From Planctomycetota bacterium (GTDB lineage Bacteria > Planctomycetota > UBA1135 > GCA-002686595): a stretch of 64,000 nucleotides of DNA. The position numbers and the translations under genes were made by a program. Position 1 is the stretch's first letter. Every line of letters begins with the position of its first letter. Below the pieces are notes generated by a model. The model was not told where the DNA came from, made no database searches, and saw only the letters and a program-made list of their open reading frames with translations. Below are positions 50,358-57,483 of this stretch, one piece after another. The stretch spans positions 1 through 64,000 of the forward strand of contig JAJDET010000181.1 in the NCBI GenBank assembly GCA_029259655.1. Reading direction: 5' to 3'.

Positions 50358-51638
50358 ATGAAGCGCATTCTCATGACGACCGCGGCCGTGGCCGCGCTGG
50401 CGACGACGACTCTCGCGGCTCCCGGCGGCGAGCTCGTCGCGATCCGCGTCCGTGCCGCCGAGACGATCGGCCAGGGCCGCATCGAGCACGCCGTGATCCT
50501 GATCGAGAACGGCAAGATCGCGACGATCGGCCAGGACTTGCCGATCGACCGCGGGATCCGGGTCATCGACGCCAGGGACCTGACCGTGATGCCGGGCCTC
50601 GTGAACTGCTGGTCGCGAGCCGGGATGGACTCGCAGGGCGGGAGCGGATCGCAGCCCCAGGAGCTCGCTTCTGCCGAGCTCTATCCGCGCGACAAGAGCT
50701 ACGAGGAGCTGCTCGAGTTCGGCGTCACCACGCTCGGGCTGTATCCCTCGGGCCAGGGCATTCCGGGACAGGCCGTGGCCGTGCGCCCGCACGGCGCGAC
50801 CGTCGGCGAGATGATCGTGCGCGACAACGCCTACCTCCGTGTTCAGCTCGTCTCGGATTCGGGCTCGAAGAAGATGCTCCGCGACGGGTTCGAGAAGGTC
50901 GACAAGTACGACGAGAAGGAAGCGAAGCGTCTCGAGAAGTGGGAGAAGGACCAGGAGAAGAAGAAGAAGAAGAAAAAAAAGAAGAAGAAGGACGAGGACG
51001 AGGAAGACGAGGACAAGGAAGAGGAGAAGGAGAACGGGGAAGAGGAAGACGACGGCGTCTACGTCCCCGAGGAGCCCGATGCCGACGTCGTCCCCTTCAT
51101 GCAGCTGCGCTCCGGCGTGCTCACGGCGCTGATCGAGATCCGGAACTCGGCCGCCTACCTCCATCTCCTCGACGCGATCGACGAGGAGGAGTTCGGCTGG
51201 AACGTGCGCGTTCCGCTGCGCAACGACATCGACCTGTACGAGGTCGCCGAGAAGATCGGCGAGCGCGAGCTGCGCCTCGTTCTGGAGCCGCGCGTCACGC
51301 TGTTCCCCGGGACCCGTCGCGAACGCAACCTGCCCCGCGAGCTCGTCGCTGCGGGAGCGAAGGTCGCCTTCGTCCCGCGCTCGGACTCGATCCGCTCACA
51401 CGAGACCTGGCGCGTCGACGTCGGGGAGCTGGTCGCGGCGGGCTTCGACCGCCAGCTAGCCTTGCGCGCGATGACGCTCGAGCCGGCCGAGGTGCTCGGG
51501 CTGGCCGACCGCGTCGGCAGCCTCGAGCCCGAGCGGGACGCGAACCTCCTGTTCCTCGACGGCGATCCGCTCGAGGCCTCGACACGCGTCGTGGCCGTGA
51601 TGCTCGAAGGCCGCCTCGTCCACGGAGAGGTGGATTGA
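50358..51638 (+). CDS. Exported amidohydrolase-like protein 8 with poly-Lys/acidic insert
   Basis: 426 residues, signal LMTTAAVAALATTTLAA. Frame motifs: VRAAETIGQGRIEHAVILIENGKIATIG, GVTTLGLYPSGQGIPGQ and RVGSLEPERDANLLFLDGDPLEA. The metal site is gone (GLVNCWSRAGMD). At about residues 190-235 a basic helix runs into eleven consecutive Lys and then an acidic tract (DEDEEDEDKEEEKENGEEEDD). The coding strand there is 40 bases of pure purine (50953-50992) and holds an A AAA AAG heptamer in frame. Start 11 bases after gene 7. Probably non-catalytic. Confidence 0.82.
   Translation: MKRILMTTAAVAALATTTLAAPGGELVAIRVRAAETIGQGRIEHAVILIENGKIATIGQDLPIDRGIRVIDARDLTVMPGLVNCWSRAGMDSQGGSGSQPQELASAELYPRDKSYEELLEFGVTTLGLYPSGQGIPGQAVAVRPHGATVGEMIVRDNAYLRVQLVSDSGSKKMLRDGFEKVDKYDEKEAKRLEKWEKDQEKKKKKKKKKKKDEDEEDEDKEEEKENGEEEDDGVYVPEEPDADVVPFMQLRSGVLTALIEIRNSAAYLHLLDAIDEEEFGWNVRVPLRNDIDLYEVAEKIGERELRLVLEPRVTLFPGTRRERNLPRELVAAGAKVAFVPRSDSIRSHETWRVDVGELVAAGFDRQLALRAMTLEPAEVLGLADRVGSLEPERDANLLFLDGDPLEASTRVVAVMLEGRLVHGEVD
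50973..50981 (+). promoter_or_regulatory. In-frame A AAA AAG slippery sequence
   Basis: Eight A followed by G; read in the gene frame the last seven bases are A|AAA|AAG, the same heptamer that drives -1 frameshifting in E. coli dnaX. An AGGAG that could act as a stimulatory Shine-Dalgarno lies at 50953-50957. The -1 frame is open from 50939 through to the end of the next gene (53185). In GC-rich DNA such openness is common, so function is unproven. Confidence 0.4.
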
Positions 51639-51640
51639 TC

Positions 51641-53185
51641 ATGCTGCGAATCACACATCTGTTCCTCGCCGTCCTGTTCGGCGCCGCGCCCGCGCTCTGG
51701 GCCGCTCCCGTTTCCCCTGTCGCCTTCGACGACGACGAGGAAGAAGAGGAAGCGGAGGAGGACGAGGACGAGGACGAGAAGGACCACTGGATCGCCGTCG
51801 TCGGCGGCGACGTCCACACCGGGACGGGCGCCGTACTGCGCGGCGCAACCGTCGTCGCCAAGAACGGCGTCATCGAGGAGATCGGGTGGGACCCCTGGTT
51901 CCCCGAGGAGGCCGAGATCGTGGACGCGGCGGGGTACTTCGTCTATCCGGGCCTGATTGCGATGGAGGCGGCGCCGGGCATCGTCCAGGGCGGCGGTGCC
52001 GTCGAGGAGGAGGACACGCACGGGCCGCACGGGCTCGATACGCAGGAGATCGCGAACCACCTCGCGCGCTTCGCGACCGAACCGCAGCCCACCCAGGCGG
52101 CGATTGAGGACTCCTACGACCCCTTCGGGCAGAACCTCATCCTGGCGCTGGCGACGGGCATCACCACGACGGTCAACGGCGACGCTGCGATCAAGCTGAA
52201 GCGGCGCGAGATCGACGACATCGTGATGAGCGAGGGGAGCCTCCAGTCGTTCACGTGGAGCCGGAGGAACCCGGCCGGCAAGCGGGCGCTGCGCGAGAAG
52301 TTCGAGCGGGCCTCCGAGTACACGCGCGAGCTGCGCGAGTTCGAGCAGACCAAGAGCAAGGACGACGAGGAGAAGGGCCCGAGCGACAAGGGCGTGGACA
52401 AGCAGGTGCTCGCGGTCCTGGGCGGCCAGACGCGCGCCAAGTTCACGGCAAACGACCGCACGGACCTGCTCTCCCTCGCGCGCTTCGCGCAGGAGTTCGA
52501 CTTCCGCCCGGTCATCGAGGGCTGCCAGGAAGGCTGGACCGTGGCCGACGAGCTCGGCCGCGCCGGCGCGACGGCGATCCTGACACCGCGTGACACGAAG
52601 CGCGCGCGAGAGGAGCTCCAGCTCGAGACGGGCTCGACGATCGAGAACGCCGCGATCCTCTACCGCCACGGTGTGCAGATCGCCGTGGTCCCCGGTTCGC
52701 CCGACGTCAACCTGGGCGGGATCATGGGACGCGACCTCCTGGCGCTACCGATCGAGGTCGGTTTCGCGGTCCGTGGAGGACTTCCGGAGGAAGCCGGCCT
52801 CGCGTCGGTCACGACCGTGCCCGCGCGCCTGCTCGGCATCTCGCACCGCGTGGGAACTCTCGAAGAGGGCAAGGACTGCGACCTGATCGTCACCGACGGC
52901 GACTGGATGCACTACGAGACGTTCGTGCAGTACACCGTCGTCGCGGGCAAGCTCGCGTACGACAAGCAGGAAGAGGTCTTCTTCTCGCACATCCGGCCGC
53001 GCCCCGTGGTCGAGGTGGAGGAGACCGAAGACGAGACGGAGCCCGCGGAGACGCCCGATGAGGAGACCGAAGAGGTCGACGACGACGACGACGACGACGA
53101 GGGCGAGAACGACGACGAAGCCGCAGGGGACGACGAGGAAGGCGCGGATGAGGGAGAGGACGAGGAGTCCGAGGACGAGGGCTGA
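51641..53185 (+). CDS. Exported amidohydrolase-like protein 9 with acidic ends
   Basis: 514 residues, signal LFLAVLFGAAPALWAAP. The mature N-terminus is immediately acidic (FDDDEEEEEAEEDEDEDEKD), and the last about 55 residues are almost all Asp/Glu (EVDDDDDDDEGENDDE). Between them lies an amidohydrolase frame, VGGDVHTGTGAVLRGATVVAKNGVIEEIG to RVGTLEEGKDCDLIVTDGDW. The metal site is absent (GLIAMEAAPGI), and the Asp position reads VVPGSPDVNLGG. It starts two bases after gene 8. The acidic ends could pair with the Lys tracts of genes 5 and 8 or bind cations. Last gene of the block. Confidence 0.82.
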   Translation: MLRITHLFLAVLFGAAPALWAAPVSPVAFDDDEEEEEAEEDEDEDEKDHWIAVVGGDVHTGTGAVLRGATVVAKNGVIEEIGWDPWFPEEAEIVDAAGYFVYPGLIAMEAAPGIVQGGGAVEEEDTHGPHGLDTQEIANHLARFATEPQPTQAAIEDSYDPFGQNLILALATGITTTVNGDAAIKLKRREIDDIVMSEGSLQSFTWSRRNPAGKRALREKFERASEYTRELREFEQTKSKDDEEKGPSDKGVDKQVLAVLGGQTRAKFTANDRTDLLSLARFAQEFDFRPVIEGCQEGWTVADELGRAGATAILTPRDTKRAREELQLETGSTIENAAILYRHGVQIAVVPGSPDVNLGGIMGRDLLALPIEVGFAVRGGLPEEAGLASVTTVPARLLGISHRVGTLEEGKDCDLIVTDGDWMHYETFVQYTVVAGKLAYDKQEEVFFSHIRPRPVVEVEETEDETEPAETPDEETEEVDDDDDDDEGENDDEAAGDDEEGADEGEDEESEDEG

Positions 53186-53212
53186 GGCCCGTTTTCCGCC
53201 CTTTCCGTGAAC

Positions 53213-53241
53213 GCCCTCCGGTCCCCGCCGGACCGTAGGGC
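53213..53241 (+). promoter_or_regulatory. Hairpin covering the ribosome-binding region of the sigma gene
   Basis: 53213-53217 pairs with 53237-53241 and 53219-53224 pairs with 53230-53235, with one internal mismatch (53218/53236) and a five-base loop. The 3' strand contains the AGGG that would serve as ribosome-binding site and ends exactly before the ATG. It would block translation of the sigma factor from long transcripts reading in from the amidohydrolase block. No T-run follows, so it is not a standard terminator. Confidence 0.55.
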
Positions 53242-53775
53242 ATGACCGATCCCCGCCGGGACCTCGCCGACGAGCTCCTGGTCCTCGCTTGCCTGGAGGG
53301 CCGGACGGACGCGTTCCGCGAGCTCTTCGAGCGCTGGAACGAGCCGCTCTGGCGGCACGCCTACCGGCTGCTCGGGCGAGACGACGGCGCGTCGGACGCG
53401 CTCCAGGACGCCTGGATCGCGATCGCGTCGGGCATCGGCCGGCTGAGAGACCCCGGGAGCTTCCGGCGCTGGGCGTACAAGATCGTCACGCGGCGCGCCG
53501 CGGACTGGCTCGGCGCGAACAGGAACAGCGCCGAGAGCGCGCTCGACGATGAGATCGAGGCCGACACCGAGCCGGAGAGCGCGGTCGAGGCCCTGCGCCT
53601 CGCGCTTCGCCGGCTCCCGCGCGACCGTCGCGTGCTCCTGACGCTCCGCTACCTCGACGGATTCGAGCTGTCCGAGGTCGCAGAGATCCTGGGCGTCCCC
53701 GAAGGGACCGTGAAGTCGCGACTGCACCACGCACGCAACGAGCTGCGCGCGATTGTCGAAAGGATGGAACGATGA
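53242..53775 (+). CDS. ECF sigma-70 factor
   Basis: 177 residues. Region 2 spans about 22-85 (LFERWNEPLWRHAYRLLGRDDGASDALQDAWIAIASGIGRL, with promoter-melting region FRRWAYKIVTRRAADWL). Region 4 is at about 118-172 (LRRLPRDRRVLLTLRYLDGFELSEVAEILGVPEGTVKSRLHHAR). It directs RNA polymerase to a specific regulon. It follows the amidohydrolase block by 56 bases and overlaps the membrane-protein gene by four bases (ATGA), the usual sigma/anti-sigma arrangement. Whether it controls the amidohydrolase block is an inference from position. Confidence 0.92.
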   Translation: MTDPRRDLADELLVLACLEGRTDAFRELFERWNEPLWRHAYRLLGRDDGASDALQDAWIAIASGIGRLRDPGSFRRWAYKIVTRRAADWLGANRNSAESALDDEIEADTEPESAVEALRLALRRLPRDRRVLLTLRYLDGFELSEVAEILGVPEGTVKSRLHHARNELRAIVERMER

Positions 53776-54134
53776 GCGAGTTCTACGAGATGCTGAAAGA
53801 GGCGATCGTCGGCGCCGAGCCGTATCGCCCCGACCCCGGGGGCGCGGCGCTCGAGGCGTCGGTCAAGAAGTTCGAGGCGCGTCTGCGCACCGTTCGCTTC
53901 ATGGCGATCTTCGCCGTGACGTTCGGAAGCGTCGCGTCGATCGCCGGAGTCGTGCTCTTCCTCGGCACCGACGACATGGCGAGCACGCGCGAGCTCCTGC
54001 TCTGCGCAGGGCTCGTCTGGTTCGGCTCCTCCATCGTCGGCTTCGCCAAGATGTGGTACGCCCACATGCTGAACCACCTCTCCCTGATGAAGGAGCTCAA
54101 GACCGTGCAGCTCCGGATCCTCGAGCGAGGATGA
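53772..54134 (+). CDS. Small two-helix membrane protein, possible anti-sigma partner
   Basis: 120 residues. A soluble N-terminal part (about 1-40, YEMLKEAIVGAEPYRPDPGGAALEASVKKFEARLR) is followed by two membrane helices (about 42-66, RFMAIFAVTFGSVASIAGVVLFLG; about 74-95, LLLCAGLVWFGSSIVGFAKMWY) and an amphipathic C-terminal helix (LNHLSLMKELKTVQLRILERG). It is not a recognised zinc-binding anti-sigma factor: no HxxxCxxC is present. Overlap with the ECF sigma gene strongly suggests the two work together. Confidence 0.75.
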   Translation: MSEFYEMLKEAIVGAEPYRPDPGGAALEASVKKFEARLRTVRFMAIFAVTFGSVASIAGVVLFLGTDDMASTRELLLCAGLVWFGSSIVGFAKMWYAHMLNHLSLMKELKTVQLRILERG

Positions 54135-54613
54135 GCGCGGGGGATGAGTGCCGGGAGGGCCGGCGGGGCGAGAGGGAACTCCTTCACCGCCGGGACGAGA
54201 GGAAGAGCGTCTGGAAATAGGGAGGAGAGAGGCTTGGGTCCCGGGGGCGTCTCCTGAGGAGTGGAGATAGCGGTTTCGCTGAGGTAACCGACCAGGGTCG
54301 CCCGCGGCCGGCCCCTCCCGGCAAGAACCGTCGTAGGGAGCCCGCAGGTCGAGTTCCACCGAGGTCGGGCCGAACTCCGCCGGCGCCGCGCAATTCCTTG
54401 GCTGGAACCGAGTTGGAACCGTCCCACGAGGGAGAGAGGGGTTCCGCTCGAAGACCTCCCGACCGCTCGACCCCATTCAAGGACCGTCGTGCAGTCTCAC
54501 GGCAACCCGGCGTTGCCCCCCCGCGAGCCCGTGTCGTAAGCTAACGCCCATCGGGACAGGGATTTAGGTTTGCCGGCGTCGACCGCCTCCCCTCTCCTAT
54601 TCCCCCCCCTTAC
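54135..54613 (+). other. 479-base region without a convincing gene
   Basis: Short open frames here have skewed, Arg/Ser/Gly-rich translations and no codon signal. A small perfect hairpin (GGCAAC 54501-54506 with GTTGCC 54512-54517) lies 97 bases before the next ATG, and the 20 bases before that ATG are almost pure pyrimidine with no ribosome-binding site. Nothing else was identified. Confidence 0.5.
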
Positions 54614-55678
54614 ATGATCCTCCGCGACCTCTTGCGCGTCCTGGGCTCCAGCCACCGGGACGGGCGGAACCTCACTGAAGACGAGGCCTTCCGGGCCTTC
54701 CAGATGATGTTCGCGGGGACGGAGAGCGAGATCCAGGTGGGTGCGTTCCTGATCGCGCTGCGCTGGAAGGGCGTCACGGTCGAGGAGCTCACCGGCTTCG
54801 CGCGCGCAGCGCGCGAGCGAGCCACGATCCCCTGCGTCGGGATGGCGGGACTCGTCTGCGTCTGTCCTCCGCACGACGGCCTCGAGGAGAAACCGCCGCT
54901 CGAAGTCGCGTCGGGACTGATCGCCGCGGCGGCAGGTGCGCGGGTCATGATCATCACCGACCGCTGCGTGCCGCCGAAGCGCGGGCTCACCGCCGCGAGC
55001 GTGCTCGAGCACCTCGGCGCCGGTCTCACTTGGGATCCGCGCGAGGTCGAGGAGTGGGTCCTGCGCACGCGCTTCGGCGCGATCGCCGCGCCGGGCATGA
55101 TCCCGAGCATCCTCGGTCTGCGTCGCGTCCGCGGCGACGTCGGTGTACGCACACCGCTGGCGACGGTCGAGAAGCTGATCGCACCCTGCACGGCGGCGAT
55201 GGTCGTCGGAGCGCAGACCGGCCCCGTGCTCGGAACCGCGGTCGAGGTGATCCAGGCGCTCGGTCATCCGCACGGCATCGCGGTGCAGGGCATCGGCGGC
55301 GGCGTCGTGCCGACGATCACGAAGCGCTCGCGCGCGATCGAGCTCGAGGGCCCCCACATCGCGCCGCTCACGATCGACCCGGAGGACTTCGGTCTCGACG
55401 GCGTGCGCGACGAGGAGCTCCCGATGTACATGCCCGCCGAGGATTCGCAGGGCACGGGCGACAACCCGGCGCTCGTGCACGACGCCGGCGAGATCACGCG
55501 CAAGATCCTCGCGGGCGAGGACGGCCCCGCGCGCAACGCGGCCCTGCTCGGCTCGTCGCTCATGCTCAAGGCCGCGGGCCGCTGCATGACGATCGCCGAG
55601 GGCGTCGACGCCTCGATCAACGCGCTCGATTCCGGCGGCGCGTCCGAGGTGCTGGAGCAGCTCCGCTCGCTGACGTGA
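54614..55678 (+). CDS. Anthranilate phosphoribosyltransferase-like (TrpD2/YbiB type)
   Basis: 354 residues from ATG. The helical N-domain (LTEDEAFRAFQMMFAGTESEIQVGAFLIALRWKGVTVEELTGFARA) and the Rossmann-like core match the nucleoside phosphorylase-III/TrpD fold. However the TrpD glycine loop GTGGDG is CPPHDG, and the HGNR-SSxSG block reads TDRCVPPKRGLTAASVLEHLG. It therefore belongs with TrpD-like proteins such as YbiB, some of which bind nucleic acid, and not with the tryptophan enzyme. The lack of a Shine-Dalgarno sequence is notable. Its stop overlaps the GTG of the next gene. Confidence 0.8.
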   Translation: MILRDLLRVLGSSHRDGRNLTEDEAFRAFQMMFAGTESEIQVGAFLIALRWKGVTVEELTGFARAARERATIPCVGMAGLVCVCPPHDGLEEKPPLEVASGLIAAAAGARVMIITDRCVPPKRGLTAASVLEHLGAGLTWDPREVEEWVLRTRFGAIAAPGMIPSILGLRRVRGDVGVRTPLATVEKLIAPCTAAMVVGAQTGPVLGTAVEVIQALGHPHGIAVQGIGGGVVPTITKRSRAIELEGPHIAPLTIDPEDFGLDGVRDEELPMYMPAEDSQGTGDNPALVHDAGEITRKILAGEDGPARNAALLGSSLMLKAAGRCMTIAEGVDASINALDSGGASEVLEQLRSLT

Positions 55679-56202
55679 AGCGTACTCGCCGGGCGATTCT
55701 CGCCACTACGGCCGCGTCTCTCTGCCTCACCGGAACGGCGTGCACGCCCGGACTCCGTCCGCAGGAGGAGCCATCGACCCCGCGGGCATCATCTGAAGAA
55801 CTCAGTCCCGAGCAGAGGGAGCGGTGGGAGAGGATCATCGCGGCCGGACCCGAAATCACCGAAGAGGACTACAACTGGGCCTGGGGGGACGTCTTCGGTC
55901 ATTGGTGGGTCTTCGACCTGCCCTTCGATCGAGAGGCTTGGCTCGAGTCCTATGGCGACATGGACTCCCAGCGGTATCGCATGGTCGTCGATCTCGCGCA
56001 GAACCACCTCCCGGGCCTGACGCGTTCCGAGGTCCGTGCACTGCTCGGTGACGCGACAGAGATGTCGGTCTGGGAAGACGATGCCTATCCGCCCGACGCC
56101 TGGTTCTACTGGGTTGAGCACGCGTTCCTCGACAGCGCGTGGCTCGTCGTCATCTTCGACGAGCGCGGGATCGTCGTCGACTGGTCCCATTTCGTGGATT
56201 GA
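55675..56202 (+). CDS. Lipoprotein with possible BamE/SmpA-like domain
   Basis: 175 residues from GTG (GTGA overlap with the TrpD-like gene). Twin basic residues and a hydrophobic stretch end in LCLTGTAC, a lipobox. The region FDREAWLESYGDMDSQRYRMVVDLAQNHLPGLTRSEVRALLGD resembles the helix pair of BamE-like domains, and the end (WFYWVEHAFLDSAWLVVIFDERGIVVDW) resembles their beta strands. An outer-membrane or envelope role fits but is not proven. Function is otherwise unknown. Confidence 0.68.
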   Translation: MKRTRRAILATTAASLCLTGTACTPGLRPQEEPSTPRASSEELSPEQRERWERIIAAGPEITEEDYNWAWGDVFGHWWVFDLPFDREAWLESYGDMDSQRYRMVVDLAQNHLPGLTRSEVRALLGDATEMSVWEDDAYPPDAWFYWVEHAFLDSAWLVVIFDERGIVVDWSHFVD

Positions 56203-56314
56203 CCTACGTGCTACCCGAGGCCCTTGCAACAGCTGGGGGGGGGGCGCTGCCCTCCCGTAGTCGCAGCCAAATTCCTGCCTGAAGCGCCGGGTGCGGCCTT
56301 TTTCTCTGCGCCGA

Positions 56315-56343
56315 TTAACCTTCGTGCTCTCTTGACCTAGGAT
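56315..56343 (+). promoter_or_regulatory. Sigma-70-like promoter of the DUF433/PIN pair
   Basis: TTAACC (56315-56320) and TAGGAT (56338-56343) with exactly 17 bases between them, each matching four of six consensus bases. The start codon lies 28 bases beyond with GGAGG at 56364-56368 in front of it. The segment from about 56300 is visibly less GC-rich than the flanks. Confidence 0.45.
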
Positions 56344-56371
56344 CCCTCTTGCTCCGCGATCACGGAGGATC

Positions 56372-57082
56372 ATGACCGCCGAGGATACAACCATCTACGC
56401 TGGGCGAGACCCTGTCGTGGCACCTGCGTACGCGTTCTCTGACGCTGCTCGGCTCGTGCGGGTGCCGCGCTCGACTGTTCGAGCTTGGTGCCTGGGCCAG
56501 GGAGAGCAATCCAACGAAGACCGACGGCGGTTCGAGGCGGTAATCGAACTCGACGACCCTGACCGCCGCCATGTCTCGTTCCGGAATCTCGTCGAACTCC
56601 ACGTGCTGGTTGCGATTCGTCGGCAGTACCGGATTTCGCTGCAGAACACGCGTCGCGCGGTGACCTTCATGCGTGATCACCTCGGGGGAGAACACCCCTT
56701 GGCGAGTCATCGCATGTTGACCGATGGGAGGGACCTCTTGGTACGGGAGGGGAGCCAGCTTCTCAACGCCTCTCGTTCAGGTCAGGTCGAGATGGATATT
56801 GTGTCGGCTTTCTTAAACAGGATTGAGTTCGATCCCGAAGGGGCACTACTTCGCCTCTTCCCTTTCACGACTTCATCCATTGACGAAGCTACCCGCCCCG
56901 TCGTCGTAGATCCGCGCGTGCAGTTCGGGCGACCTTGCGTGCTCGGCACCGGTGTCCCCACAGACGTGTTGTTAGAGCGTTTCCTCGCGGGCGAACTGAT
57001 CGACGACATCGCCACTGACTACGACGTCGATCGCGGACTCGTTGAGGGAGCGATTCGCTTCGAGAGGGCGAGTGCCGCATAA
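56372..57082 (+). CDS. DUF433/HTH antitoxin-like protein
   Basis: 236 residues. Residues about 20-60 form a MerR-like helix-turn-helix (YAFSDAARLVRVPRSTVRAWCLGQ). A dimer or linker region follows, with FRNLVELHVLVAIRRQYRISLQNTRRAVTFMRDHLG. The C-terminal DUF433 domain is at about 170-232 (VVVDPRVQFGRPCVLGTGVPTDVLLERFLAGELIDDIATDYDVDRGLVEGAIRFE). DUF433 proteins act as antitoxins that bind DNA and a PIN-like partner. The next gene overlaps by 11 bases and encodes such a partner. The region's lower GC content suggests acquisition by transfer. Confidence 0.82.
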   Translation: MTAEDTTIYAGRDPVVAPAYAFSDAARLVRVPRSTVRAWCLGQGEQSNEDRRRFEAVIELDDPDRRHVSFRNLVELHVLVAIRRQYRISLQNTRRAVTFMRDHLGGEHPLASHRMLTDGRDLLVREGSQLLNASRSGQVEMDIVSAFLNRIEFDPEGALLRLFPFTTSSIDEATRPVVVDPRVQFGRPCVLGTGVPTDVLLERFLAGELIDDIATDYDVDRGLVEGAIRFERASAA

Positions 57083-57470
57083 GCAGGTCGTCCTCTTTCT
57101 CGACCGATCGGTTGGAAAGCGCGCTGTAGCGACGGAGCTTCGCGCAGCAGGGGCGAGCGTTGAATTGCACGACGATCACTTCGCGCCTGATACACCGGAC
57201 AGGGACTGGATCTTCGAGGTAACGCGACGGGGTTGGGCCATCATCACCAAGGACAGCCGGATTCGCTATCGACCGCTTGAGCGGAGCGCGGTCAAGGCGG
57301 CGAAAGCGCAGCTGTTCGTTCTGGCCAGCGGCAATACCTCTGGGCCGGAGATGGCGCAGATGCTTGTTCGCCATCTTTCGAGAATCCAGAGAATCGCGGT
57401 CGGTGAGCGTCCCCCCTTCATCGCTCTGGTCTCTCGGTCACGCGTTTCTATCAGCCGGCTCCGACAGTGA
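57072..57470 (+). CDS. PIN-like (DUF5615 type) toxin
   Basis: 132 residues from a GTG with GAGAGGG just upstream; a TTG at 57042 is a longer alternative. It has the PIN-like fold pattern VVLFLDRSVGKRAVATELRAAG (first Asp), DDHFAPDTPDRDWIFEVTRRGWAIITKDSRIRY (catalytic Asp pair region) and QLFVLASGNTSGPEMAQMLV. DUF5615 members are nucleases of toxin-antitoxin pairs with DUF433 antitoxins. Overlap of 11 bases with the antitoxin gene gives coupled translation. The acidic site appears intact, so the toxin is probably active. Confidence 0.82.
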   Translation: MPHKQVVLFLDRSVGKRAVATELRAAGASVELHDDHFAPDTPDRDWIFEVTRRGWAIITKDSRIRYRPLERSAVKAAKAQLFVLASGNTSGPEMAQMLVRHLSRIQRIAVGERPPFIALVSRSRVSISRLRQ

Positions 57471-57483
57471 CGATGGAAGTCCG

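Noticed and set aside
56245-56303. Terminator after the BamE-like lipoprotein gene (GGCGCT/AGCGCC with a T5 run)
   Set aside because: The stem has six pairs around a loop of over 30 bases, and the T-run is not adjacent to it; a short four-pair stem nearer the T-run is also weak.
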